A DNA stretch of 12,098 bases from Chitinispirillaceae bacterium. GTDB lineage: Bacteria > Fibrobacterota > Chitinivibrionia > Chitinivibrionales > Chitinispirillaceae. Made by a program: the position numbers and the translations under genes. Of this stretch, positions 1 to 11,088 are shown one piece after another (positions within the stretch are counted from its first letter, which is position 1; the number at the start of each line of letters is the position of its first letter). The DNA is taken from contig JAFGOU010000489.1 of NCBI GenBank assembly GCA_016926315.1, forward strand, positions 1-12,098. The letters are read 5' to 3'. A model generated the notes under the pieces. That model saw only the letters and a program-made list of their open reading frames with translations, did not search any database and had not been told where the DNA came from.

Positions 1-64
1 ATTTTAAAACATGTTTTTATTTATAATAAAAAGGCTTAACTTTTTAAAACATCATGTTTCTTTC

Positions 65-3141
<3,077 letters not shown>

Positions 3142-3158
<17 letters not shown>

Positions 3159-5616
3159 AGTCAAGCCCGTTTTCATTGAAGACGAGATGCAGAAATCGTA
3201 TCTCGATTATTCAATGAGCATGATTACCTCGCGCGCTCTCCCTGATGTGCGGGACGGGCTAAAACCGGTGCATAGACGCGTACTGTTCGGCATGTCCGAA
3301 CTCGGTCTCGAACACGGCAAACCGCCCAAGAAATGCGCCCGGGTGGTGGGAGATGTGATAGGAAAATACCATCCCCATGGCGACATGGCCGTCTATGATA
3401 CGCTTGTACGCATGGCACAGAATTTTTCGCTCAGGTACATGATGGTTGAGGGACAGGGTAACTTCGGATCCATTGACGGAGATCCCCCGGCCGCGATGCG
3501 TTATACCGAATGCCGCATGACTTCAATGGCAGAGGAGATGCTGTCAGATCTCGATAAAGAAACGGTGAATTTCGTTCCCAACTACGATGATTCCCTTAAA
3601 GAGCCCTCGGTTCTTCCTTCAAAGATTCCTTTTTTACTCGTGAACGGAAGCACCGGTATTGCCGTTGGCATGGCAACAAACATGGCCCCTCATAATCTGG
3701 GTGAAGTGTCCGATGCTATCGTTGCCGTTATTGATAAAAACGACATCGGCTTAGAAGATTTGTTCCGGATTATTCCCGGACCGGATTTCCCGACAGGCGG
3801 AATCATCTATGGAAAAAGCGGCATATGGGAAGCATATAAAACCGGAAAGGGAAAAGTAATAATACGCGCAAAAGCGGAAATACAGAAGAACGGAGAACGA
3901 GAGGAGATTATTGTTACCGAAATACCCTATATGGTCAATAAATCGACGCTTCTGGAAAAAATCGCCGAACTTGTTCGTGAAAAAATGATAGAGGGTATCT
4001 CATTTATCAGGGATGAATCAGACCGCAGCGGACTTCGTATTGTCATAGGGATCAAGAAGGACGATTTCGGCGAGATTGTACTGAACCAGCTTTACAATTA
4101 TACCATGATGCAGTCAACATTTGGCATCATCAATCTGGCGCTTGTAAACCTGCAACCGCGGCTTCTCAGTATTAAAGAGCTCATTACCCATTTTATTGAT
4201 CATCGCCATGAAGTTATTGTAAGGCGCACCACCTATGAACTGAGGAAAGCCAAAGAACGGGTTCATATCCTTGAAGGATACCGGATTGCTATTGATAATA
4301 TAGATGAAATAGTTTCGCTTATTAAAAAATCCCCCTCACCCGAGGAAGCAGAAAAACGACTCTTGGAACGTTTTGCTCTTTCCGACATACAGGCAAAAGA
4401 AATTCTTCAGATGAGACTCCAGCGGCTTACCGGACTTGAACGGGACAAAATCGAGGCGGAATACCGCGAGCTTATGAAAACGATCGCAGAACTGCTGCTG
4501 ATTCTTGAAAATAAGGATCTGCGGATGCAGATAATCAAACAGGAAACAATGACCCTAAAGGAAAAGTTCGGCGATAAAAGAAGGACTGAAATCGTTGAAA
4601 CGACGAGCGATGTGGAAATTGAAGATATGATTGCCGACGAGGATATGGTTATCACCATGACGCATGCAGGATACATCAAAAGGACGTCGGTGGCATCCTA
4701 TAAGGCCCAGGGACGCGGCGGAAAGGGCGTGGTCGGCATGGAGTCAAAAGATGATGATTTTATCACCACGCTCTTTGTCGCATCGAACCATTCTTACATT
4801 CTGTTTTTCACCAACAGCGGCCGTTGTTACTGGCTCAAGGTATATAAATTTCCGGAAGCAGGGCGTCATTCGAGAGGCAAACCAATCATTAATCTTCTTG
4901 AACTTAAGGAAGGGGAGCGGATTGCGGCGTTTGTACCGGTGCGAGAATTTGATGACAAACACTTCATTGTTGCGGTTACACGTCAGGGAGTCATTAACAA
5001 ACAAACGCTATCCGCCTATGCAAACGTAAGGCGGGACGGCATTAATGCGATACACCTTGATGAAAACGACAGCGTTATAGAGTGCAAGCTCACCAACGGC
5101 GATAATCATATAATACTGGGAACGAAAAATGGGCAGGCGGTAAGGTTTCACGAGAGCGCGGTACGGGAGCTCGGCAGAAACACGCGGGGTGTGCGCGGCA
5201 TAACGTTGCGGGGGGGCGACGAAGTGGTCGGCATGATTATCGTGAATGAAAAAGATGACGTGCTCACCGTAACGGAAAAGGGTTATGGAAAGCGTACCTC
5301 GGTGACGGATTACCGAAAGACGAACAGGGGAGGGAGCGGGATAATAAATATAAAGGTGACTGAAAAAAACGGACCGGTTGTCGCGCTTAAAGGTGTTTAC
5401 CGCGACGGAGACGTTATGCTGGTAACGAGAAAGGGCATTATCATCAGAAGTAACGTCAATAGAATATCAATTATCGGCCGCAACACCCAGGGAGTTCGCC
5501 TGATTTCCCTTGAAGAAGGAGACGGTCTTATAGATGTGGCTATGTGCGAAAAGGAGGAGGATAGCGGCGGAGAAATCGACAGAAAGGAAACCGCCGCCCC
5601 GCTTTCTGCAGAATAA
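3142..5616 (+). CDS. gyrA: DNA gyrase subunit A
   Basis: DNA breakage-reunion and wrapping subunit of gyrase, partner of GyrB. 824 residues. The winged-helix/tower part holds the catalytic tyrosine Y121 in [10 protein letters not shown]. The quinolone-resistance region reads [11 protein letters not shown] (78-88): M82 is at the place of E. coli Ser83, and D86 matches Asp87. The C-terminal domain has a GyrA box QGRGGKG (523-529; canonical QRRGGKG) and six pinwheel repeats starting near [10 protein letters not shown] (501), [10 protein letters not shown] (551), FIVAVTRQG (608), HIILGTKNG (656), DVLTVTEKG (706) and DVMLVTRKG (757). This full set marks gyrase rather than ParC. A short acidic tail follows ([10 protein letters not shown]). 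Start ATG 3142 lies inside the end of surE with GAGG 11 nt upstream, which fits coupled translation. Last gene of the + strand operon, convergent with the SLBB gene. Confidence 0.97.
5564..5608 (+). other. Nested inverted repeats at the 3' end of gyrA
   Basis: Two interleaved inverted repeats lie in the last codons of gyrA. GCGGCGG (5564-5570) pairs with CCGCCGC (5591-5597) across a 20-nt loop, and CAGAAAG (5580-5586) pairs with CTTTCTG (5602-5608) across 15 nt. Each arm is 7 bp and perfect. The two stems interleave and could form a pseudoknot-like or alternative fold in the mRNA. No T-run follows directly, so this is not a standard intrinsic terminator. It may slow or end transcription at the convergent junction, or be coincidence in a codon-constrained acidic tail. 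The following 71 nt (5617-5687) contain no strong GC-rich hairpin with a T-tract on either strand. Confidence 0.3.
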
Positions 5617-5687
5617 CGCCTTTTCTGAAGTTGTTGTTTTTGTGTTACGAAGCCTCTGCGTCCAATTGTTTGCTGCAGGGTTTGACT

Positions 5688-8138
5688 TCATTTTATTAGC
5701 GTCCAAACAAGAGCGGTGCTGACGGCGATTTTATATATTACCTCAACGGTGTCGAGGAACAACTTATAAGCGTTGGAGGATTTTAGGCGAGGGGAAACCA
5801 CCACCGCATCGCCGGGCGCGAGTCTGACCGAAGAGATCCGCTGCATTTTTCTGGTAATGACACGGCCGTTCGCCTTGATGATATAAACGTGTTTCTTGTC
5901 GGACGATTCCTTCAGCCCGCCGGCTGATTCCACATAATACCATGGAGAGACGTGTTTGTTATTAAAAGCGAACGTTGCCGGATTATATACCTCTCCGAAC
6001 ACCATGACGGTGTTCGTGTTCCTTGGCACGAATAGTTCGTCGCCGTTTTCAAGCTTAAACCCTTCATAGAATTCCGGCCTTGTCAAGTCCAGGATTATGC
6101 GGCCGACCGGAGAGGTCAGTTTTAGCTTTTCTTTAAGTAAGAGCATCTGGTTGAGCACCGCCTGGGCCTCACCGGCCTTTTCCTTAGCGGTAAGTTCCGA
6201 AGAAAGAGAAAGAATATCGACGTCGAGCTGTTTAAGGTAATCCAGATTGCGCTGTTCCTCGATAGCGCGGACCGAGGGACGGGTATATACCGAGGCGGCC
6301 AGATAGGCATCGCTTTTAAAGCCGCCGGCACGTTTGACAAGTTCCCCGAGTGTTTCACCCTCGAGAATGACATAGGTCCCCGGATATGCTATCTGCCCGC
6401 CGAGGGACACTTTCCGTATATCCTCCCAGTCCTTTTTCTGACGGATGAAAATGCGGTCAGAGCGCATGAGAGGATAGTTGTGGTCTGTATCATCCTTCAT
6501 GACGCACTCAACGCAGAATTCAACTTTATTGATTTCAACGTGACCGCTGTCAACATTCCTGCGGTAGAGTTCGCCGCGTATCGGACTCGCATCAATGCGC
6601 AAACCGCCCGCCTGCAGGACCAGGTCGCGGATTGTCATTTTTTCGAGCAACTTGAAGCTTCCCGGTTTATTGACGGCCCCCTCGATCGAAACGGTGCGGT
6701 CTGGCTCGAAATAATCTTTATTGTAAATTACCACTTCGTCTTTGGGCCGCAAGGCGAGATTATCTGCCGACAAGGGTTCGTCAAGAACCTTTTTAACATT
6801 AAAGGGAAACAGGGTATGTATAAACGTCTCGGGATTTTGACGCAAAAGGATACCGTAATTGAAATAGGTCTCGGGTAAAAGGGCCAGATAATCGGGGATG
6901 AGATTCCCGATACGCATTCCCTGCTTGAACTCGTATTTTCCGGGCCTCAGGACATTGCCGCTGAGATAGACGGCATATTTGTCCTTTTCAAGGATCGGAA
7001 AGATCTTAACGATATCACCGTCTTCAATTTCGAAAGAGGGAATTTTGTTGTTATTTTCCGAGGCGATGTCCAGAACCGACTGGAATTGATTGTTTTGAAA
7101 ACGCTCGACCTGCATTCTGTTGATCCAGCCGGCCGGGGAGACGCCCCCGGCAAGACGAACAAGCTCGCTGAGCGAGGTCGTTCCTTTTAATTCATAGAGA
7201 GCGCTCCTGCGTACATTTCCGGCAATTGCGGCCATGCTCTGGATGATAGGAACGTAGATGACATCGCCGGACTGCAGACGAAGGCCGGAACGGTCTGAAC
7301 CGGAGAGGAGAAAGTCATAATAATCAATGGCTGCGACCAAACGGCCGTTTCTTTTAAGCTGGATATTCCTTAAAGAGCCGCGCTTGGTTGGTCCGCCGGC
7401 GGCAAAGAGGGCGTTGGTAACATTGCTTAAAGAGCTGATGGTGTAAAACCCCGGCACCGTGACTTCACCGACGATATAGATGCCGATAGACCGTAATTGT
7501 CCCATTGATACCGACGCATGGACCCCCTCAATGTTGCCAACGCGGTCGAGGATGTTTTTTTGGACCGATTCAAAGGGAAGGCCGGCGACCGAGACCGGTC
7601 CTATGCGGGGAATATTTATGGTCCCGTTGCGTGAAACCCGCAGGCGCGACTCCTCATTGATGCGGCCCCACAGCATGACGACGATCTCATCTCCTGAATT
7701 GATGGGATAGTCCGCCGGAACGGAAAAATAATCCGAAGGTGCGAACGTGGAGGGTTTCGCCTGCGAGAAAACATCGTACCCGAAAACAGAAAGTTGAGCG
7801 AGCAGCAGATCGGGATGAGTGGTGACACCGCGGAGGATGTTTTCATATAACGAACCACCATCTCCGGTCGCGGAAAAAAGTGGTCTGTTTTGAACAGGAT
7901 TTTCTTTTTTTTCAGCGTCAATTTCCCTTGTCGTCTCTTGTGCGCCGGCCTTATGTTTTTGATATTCGCTCAGAAGCTGCTGCATACGCTCGCTTGAAGC
8001 GGACGAGGAGGGGTCCGACTGGTACTGACGAAGAAGTTCAGGAGCAGGAAGGGGGTTCTGCTGCGGACGCAAAGGGGACGCATAAAAAAACAGCAACGTT
8101 CCGGACAGAAGAAAAGCAACAGGAGATACATTTTTCAT
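5688..8138 (-). CDS. SLBB-domain polysaccharide export protein (Wza-like, long form)
   Basis: Exported protein of the Wza/polysaccharide export family, expected in the outer membrane as a channel for capsule or exopolysaccharide. 816 residues, about twice the length of E. coli Wza. N-terminus: a hydrophobic signal segment at 5-20 without a cysteine lipobox. A low-complexity Q/S-rich stretch lies at 27-65. The export (PES) domain spans roughly 146-212 (NSGDEIVVMLWG ... NGTINIPRIGPV). About six SLBB repeats follow, each with a G-x-V/I-x-x-P-G-type turn and an AGG: near 218-298, 304-380, 388-473, 483-567, 577-705 and 710-783. The fifth carries a charged, probably coiled-coil insert (about 623-675). 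The C-terminus (791-816) is an amphipathic/hydrophobic helix ending VWTLIK, resembling the Wza barrel helix. RBS AGAGGG (8147-8152) is 8 nt before the ATG. No glycosyltransferase, Wzc or flippase gene is nearby in this window. The substrate is unknown. Confidence 0.9.
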   Translation of the reverse strand: MKNVSPVAFLLSGTLLFFYASPLRPQQNPLPAPELLRQYQSDPSSSASSERMQQLLSEYQKHKAGAQETTREIDAEKKENPVQNRPLFSATGDGGSLYENILRGVTTHPDLLLAQLSVFGYDVFSQAKPSTFAPSDYFSVPADYPINSGDEIVVMLWGRINEESRLRVSRNGTINIPRIGPVSVAGLPFESVQKNILDRVGNIEGVHASVSMGQLRSIGIYIVGEVTVPGFYTISSLSNVTNALFAAGGPTKRGSLRNIQLKRNGRLVAAIDYYDFLLSGSDRSGLRLQSGDVIYVPIIQSMAAIAGNVRRSALYELKGTTSLSELVRLAGGVSPAGWINRMQVERFQNNQFQSVLDIASENNNKIPSFEIEDGDIVKIFPILEKDKYAVYLSGNVLRPGKYEFKQGMRIGNLIPDYLALLPETYFNYGILLRQNPETFIHTLFPFNVKKVLDEPLSADNLALRPKDEVVIYNKDYFEPDRTVSIEGAVNKPGSFKLLEKMTIRDLVLQAGGLRIDASPIRGELYRRNVDSGHVEINKVEFCVECVMKDDTDHNYPLMRSDRIFIRQKKDWEDIRKVSLGGQIAYPGTYVILEGETLGELVKRAGGFKSDAYLAASVYTRPSVRAIEEQRNLDYLKQLDVDILSLSSELTAKEKAGEAQAVLNQMLLLKEKLKLTSPVGRIILDLTRPEFYEGFKLENGDELFVPRNTNTVMVFGEVYNPATFAFNNKHVSPWYYVESAGGLKESSDKKHVYIIKANGRVITRKMQRISSVRLAPGDAVVVSPRLKSSNAYKLFLDTVEVIYKIAVSTALVWTLIK

Positions 8139-8199
8139 CAGAGAAACCCTCTTTAAGTCGATAGACTATAGGAAAATAAAAAATGTCATAAGTAAAAAC

Positions 8200-8227
8200 A
8201 ATGTATTTACATCATGAATTCGGTCAA
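8200..8227 (-). promoter_or_regulatory. Candidate sigma-70-type promoter for the SLBB export gene
   Basis: Read on the minus strand in the 141-nt gap between ftsE and the export gene: TTGACC (8227-8222) as -35, a 16-nt spacer, and TACATT (8205-8200) as -10 (four of six consensus bases, including the first TA and the last T). A start near 8193 would give a leader of about 55 nt that carries the AGAGGG ribosome site. The surrounding DNA is AT-rich compared with the flanking genes. This suggests the export gene can be transcribed separately from the surA-methyltransferase-ftsE group. It is a motif match only. Confidence 0.4.
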
Positions 8228-8261
8228 TAAAGGGATTAAATGCACGCATGCTTCATGGTAT

Positions 8262-8279
8262 TCTTTGATTATCAAAAGA
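8262..8279 (-). other. AT-rich imperfect inverted repeat after ftsE
   Basis: TCTTTTGATAATCAAAGA (minus strand), directly after the ftsE stop codon, is an imperfect palindrome: TCTTT pairs with AAAGA, and an inner GA pairs with TC, with one bulged base. No GC-rich stem or T-tract follows, so it is a poor intrinsic terminator. It could be a weak terminator or a protein-binding dyad. The rest of 8139-8279 holds the candidate promoter and leader of the export gene and no gene. Confidence 0.25.
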
Positions 8280-8945
8280 TTATTGCGGGGGAGCCTTGAC
8301 GAGCAGACCGCGGTGGAGAAGTATCCTGCGATAGTGATAAGGCTCGATTAAATGGGTGTCGTGGGTGGCCATGACGACGGTGGTGCCGGCGGTGTTGATG
8401 GACTGAAGAAGGGAGACGATGTCTTTTGATACTTCCCAGTCCAGGTTGCCGGTCGGCTCATCGGCCAGCAGAACCCACGGGTCGTTTACGATGGCACGTG
8501 CAATACAGACCCGCTGCTGCTCGCCGCCGGACAGCTGGTCGGGAAAATAAGAGGCCTTGTGGCTCAGGCCGGTCGCGGCGAGGACCTCAAATACCTTGCG
8601 CTTAATAATCCGTTCTTTTTTCCCGGTCACCCGGAGGGCAAATGCCACATTTTCGAACGTGCTGCGGTCGGGAAGGAGCCTGAAGTCCTGAAAAACGACG
8701 CCAAGCTTTCTCCGCAGGAACGGGATGTCGCGAGGGCGGATGCCGTGCGAATCGTAACCGCAGACAAACACCCTTCCCGAGGAAGGAGGTTCTTCCATAT
8801 ATAAAAGTTTGAGTAGGGTAGTTTTTCCGGCACCGCTGGCGCCGCAAAGAAACATGAATTCACCCTTATCAACAGAAAAAGAGATGTCTTTGACCGCGGT
8901 GAACCCCCCCCTATACTCTTTGGTGACATGCGAGAACTGTATCAT
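8280..8945 (-). CDS. ftsE: FtsE-like ABC transporter ATP-binding protein
   Basis: ATPase of the FtsE type, which with the membrane protein FtsX controls peptidoglycan hydrolases at the division site; cytoplasmic face of the inner membrane. 221 residues, the usual FtsE length. Motifs seen: Walker A GASGAGKT (35-42), Q-loop Q86 in [18 protein letters not shown] (a string highly typical of FtsE), signature LSGGEQQR (138-145), Walker B VLLADEP with catalytic E163, D-loop GNLD (167-169 region) and switch H195. The residue after GNLD is Trp instead of the usual Pro. The ATG overlaps the TGA of the upstream methyltransferase gene (ATGA). No ftsX follows: the next gene downstream is the SLBB exporter. 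Either ftsX lies elsewhere, or this ATPase serves another MacB/LolD-like permease. The family is certain; the specific FtsE assignment is likely. Confidence 0.85.
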   Translation of the reverse strand: MIQFSHVTKEYRGGFTAVKDISFSVDKGEFMFLCGASGAGKTTLLKLLYMEEPPSSGRVFVCGYDSHGIRPRDIPFLRRKLGVVFQDFRLLPDRSTFENVAFALRVTGKKERIIKRKVFEVLAATGLSHKASYFPDQLSGGEQQRVCIARAIVNDPWVLLADEPTGNLDWEVSKDIVSLLQSINTAGTTVVMATHDTHLIEPYHYRRILLHRGLLVKAPPQ

Positions 8946-9682
8946 GACGATGTCCGTTTAAGCAGAAAGTGTATTCTTTCGGAACAAGGGTTGCAGCGGC
9001 GGAACGAGAAGCCGTCCCACATGCCCTCGACGGTGAAAACAGAGACCGGCACCGCACGCGCAATAGCGTCAGCGCTGAAAACTTTCTGGCAGTGAAACTC
9101 GGTTTTTTTTTCATAGAGCGGTGCGCCGCGGGCCGTCTGACGGTAAACGGTGAAATCATTGTGCTGTTCGGTTTTTTCTTTGCTGTAATAGCTGTGCCGC
9201 ACGTAAGCATAATCGCCCCAGTCCTCATGCTCAAGATAATCGCCGAAGTGGTTCAATGAATTGGCCTCGGTGGTGATGTCAAAAAGGAGATACGATCCCG
9301 GCGAAAGACACTTGGCGGTTTCAGAAAAAAGAAGCGCGTAGTCTTCCAGGGTCTGGAGATAGTTGATCCCGTCGTATAAAAAACAGATGAGATCGAACTT
9401 TTTTTTTAGGGGAACCGCCCGCGCGTCCGCACAGATACAAGGTACCTTCCGGCGGTGCGCGATGGTGCACATTGAAAAGCTTCGGTCGGAACCGACACAG
9501 TGAAACCCGCGGCTTATAAGCAACGAAGAGAGGGCGCCGGTCCCTGCGCCAAGCTCAAAAATGCAGGGGTCCCTTACCGTGATGTACCGGTGGATAATCC
9601 TCTCGATAAGTTGGGCCCACTCATCATAATCGACATGGCTCATGATCCGGTCGTAGATCGGTGCCAGTACATCGTAGATCAC
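8942..9682 (-). CDS. Class I SAM-dependent methyltransferase (YqeM-like)
   Basis: Rossmann-fold methyltransferase using S-adenosylmethionine; substrate unknown. From GTG 9682 it has 246 residues. It starts at the family-typical IYDVLAPIYDRIMSHVDY, resembling YqeM-type methyltransferases (Y-x-x-A-x-x-YD-x-x-M), followed by motif I ELGAGTGAL (43-51), the acidic end of strand 2 in GSDRS (64-68), CADAR (84-88), and the post-motif strand LLFDITTE. Start choice: GTG 9682 lies 5 nt after the surA stop and has AAGGA (9693-9697) 10 nt upstream. An in-frame GTG at 9724 would give 260 residues but overlaps surA by 37 nt and lacks a ribosome site. The gene ends in an ATGA overlap with ftsE, implying coupled translation. 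The role could be small-molecule, tRNA or protein methylation; nothing in the sequence decides. Confidence 0.85.
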   Translation of the reverse strand: MIYDVLAPIYDRIMSHVDYDEWAQLIERIIHRYITVRDPCIFELGAGTGALSSLLISRGFHCVGSDRSFSMCTIAHRRKVPCICADARAVPLKKKFDLICFLYDGINYLQTLEDYALLFSETAKCLSPGSYLLFDITTEANSLNHFGDYLEHEDWGDYAYVRHSYYSKEKTEQHNDFTVYRQTARGAPLYEKKTEFHCQKVFSADAIARAVPVSVFTVEGMWDGFSFRRCNPCSERIHFLLKRTSS

Positions 9683-9687
9683 GGATG

Positions 9688-10995
9688 CTACATCCTTATG
9701 CTGATGTATATTTGGCGGCGCCACCGGGAGACAAGTTCGATGAGTTTTTTCTGCTCGGTGATTTTCTGGGCTTTCTCAGCAATAAACTGCCAGTTATCCT
9801 CGAGCGTCAGCGGACGTTCTTTTACCCGATCATCAACACGGTAAATGGAAAACTCGTTGGATTCAGATACCACCGGCGTAATATAGCCCGGACTGAGCGT
9901 ATCGACCGCCGCGCGCAGCGGCCCCGGCAGGTCGAGGAGCGAGAACCACCCGACCCGGCCGTCACGGGACTTTGAATGGCTGTCGGTGCTGTAGTGCCGT
10001 ACAGCGGAAACATAATCAGCGGTTTCCGTGCAGCTGGCTCTTATGGAATCAAGAATGTTTTTAATTTTTTCAATCTGTTCTGAAGGAAGGGAGATTTTTA
10101 TGAATATCTGCCGCACGTGAACCCGGAGATTTTCGCGTTCAACGACATTGATGATATGAAAACCGAGGGGGGTCTCAAAAGGGTCGCTCGTCTGGCCGGG
10201 GGAGAGCGAGAAGGCTTTCTGTTCAAAGGTAATAAGATTAAGGGTGCCCTTTTCAATGAAACCGAGGTCTCCGCCGGAAGACCCCTCCGGGCTTTCCGAG
10301 TAAAGCGCGGCCAACTCGGCGAAATCGGCGCCGTTTGAGAGTTTCTGCTTGACGGAAAGAATTTTTTCCCAGGCCGCCTGCCGCACCGAAGCAGGTGGAG
10401 AGGCCGTAATCGTCAGCTTGGAAAGCAGGACGCTTTCCCCGGCCAGTGGAAGGCTGTCATGATACCGGACGAAGAACTCCTCCACATCGCGGCGCGACAC
10501 CTTGACGGGCGCCACATACTGCCGCTGTACCTTCTGTTTTAAGAGTTGTTCCCGGATTGCGGTCCTCGCTTCTTCCTTGAATCTGGCGAGGGTAACCCCC
10601 TGTTCTCGCAGCAGGATCATCTCAAGACTGTCAATCGTGAGGTTATTCTGACGCAGGATCATAGAAAAATGATTTTCGACAGCGCGTTCGACCTCGTCAT
10701 TGGTGACGGATACGGTGGTATCGTTTTTCGCATGCACCAGAAGAACCTTCCCGTCGATGAGCTCATCAAGGAATATTTTCCGGTACTGCGGCAATTCTGA
10801 ACCCGCGCTGTCGGGCGTGATAGCACGTTCGCTCAGGCGCAGTGCGGTATAGGCGTCGAGTTCCGACTTCAGGATCATCTCGTCGCCGATGACCGCGACA
10901 ACCCCCTCGATTTTTTCAGGTTTTCCCGCAAAGGTCAGCACGCAGAAGAGAAAGAGGGCGGCACAACACCCGCAGGATCTTTTTTTTAAAGACAT
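9688..10995 (-). CDS. surA: SurA-type periplasmic chaperone / peptidyl-prolyl isomerase
   Basis: Periplasmic chaperone with parvulin-type peptidyl-prolyl isomerase domains; in E. coli SurA escorts unfolded outer-membrane beta-barrel proteins to the BAM complex. 435 residues from ATG 10995, close to the usual 430. Signal peptide at 1-24: basic MSLKKR, then a Cys-rich hydrophobic core, with probable cleavage after TFA/TFAG; no proper lipobox. The SurA N-domain lies at about 28-165 (VVAVIGDEMILKSELD), parvulin 1 at about 188-288 (with DFAELAALYSESPEGSSGGDLGF and FETPLGFHII), and parvulin 2 at about 291-388 (VRQIFIKI ... DGRVGWFSL). The second domain is more divergent. The C-terminal helix (400-425) completes the chaperone core. 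The longer reading from 11073 adds 26 residues before the signal peptide and is unlikely; AAAAGGG lies just before ATG 10995. Lies 93 nt after mfd and 5 nt before the methyltransferase. Confidence 0.9.
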   Translation of the reverse strand: MSLKKRSCGCCAALFLFCVLTFAGKPEKIEGVVAVIGDEMILKSELDAYTALRLSERAITPDSAGSELPQYRKIFLDELIDGKVLLVHAKNDTTVSVTNDEVERAVENHFSMILRQNNLTIDSLEMILLREQGVTLARFKEEARTAIREQLLKQKVQRQYVAPVKVSRRDVEEFFVRYHDSLPLAGESVLLSKLTITASPPASVRQAAWEKILSVKQKLSNGADFAELAALYSESPEGSSGGDLGFIEKGTLNLITFEQKAFSLSPGQTSDPFETPLGFHIINVVERENLRVHVRQIFIKISLPSEQIEKIKNILDSIRASCTETADYVSAVRHYSTDSHSKSRDGRVGWFSLLDLPGPLRAAVDTLSPGYITPVVSESNEFSIYRVDDRVKERPLTLEDNWQFIAEKAQKITEQKKLIELVSRWRRQIYISIRM

Positions 10996-11010
10996 GGCGC
11001 CCTTTTCTAT

Positions 11011-11030
11011 TAAACTATACAAATAGTTTA
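11011..11030. promoter_or_regulatory. Perfect 8-bp palindrome upstream of surA
   Basis: TAAACTAT-ACAA-ATAGTTTA on the + strand: two perfect 8-bp arms with a 4-nt centre, ending 15 nt before the surA start codon. The stem is AU-only apart from one pair per arm, and no T-run follows, so a terminator for mfd is unlikely. Its symmetry suits a dimeric repressor operator. On the surA strand the right arm contains TATAGT (11019-11014), a five-of-six match to a -10 box, so a bound protein would block a promoter there. The -35 region is not convincing. The rest of the 93-nt gap (10996-11088) is AT-rich with no gene. Confidence 0.4.
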
Positions 11031-11088
11031 TATGAATCCATAAAATACCATTTGAGAAATAGCGTAATAACAATATCAGGAAAAATCT

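Noticed and set aside
4664..5029. 121-residue + strand frame inside gyrA
   Set aside because: Overlaps the gyrase pinwheel repeats in another frame; no motif and no start signal.
5617..5687. Intrinsic terminator in the convergent gap
   Set aside because: Only short, weak inverted matches were seen (such as ACG...CGT around 5648-5662); no GC-rich stem followed by a T-run on either strand.
6480..6878. 132-residue open frame on the + strand inside the export gene
   Set aside because: It is antisense to clearly conserved SLBB coding sequence, shows no recognisable motif and has no ribosome site; it arises from the codon pattern of the real gene.
8911..9234. Small - strand frame across the methyltransferase/ftsE junction
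   Set aside because: Out of frame with both conserved genes and without recognisable features.
9680..9724. Longer methyltransferase start at GTG 9724
   Set aside because: It would overlap surA by 37 nt and has no ribosome site, while GTG 9682 has AAGGA at good spacing and begins at the conserved YD motif.
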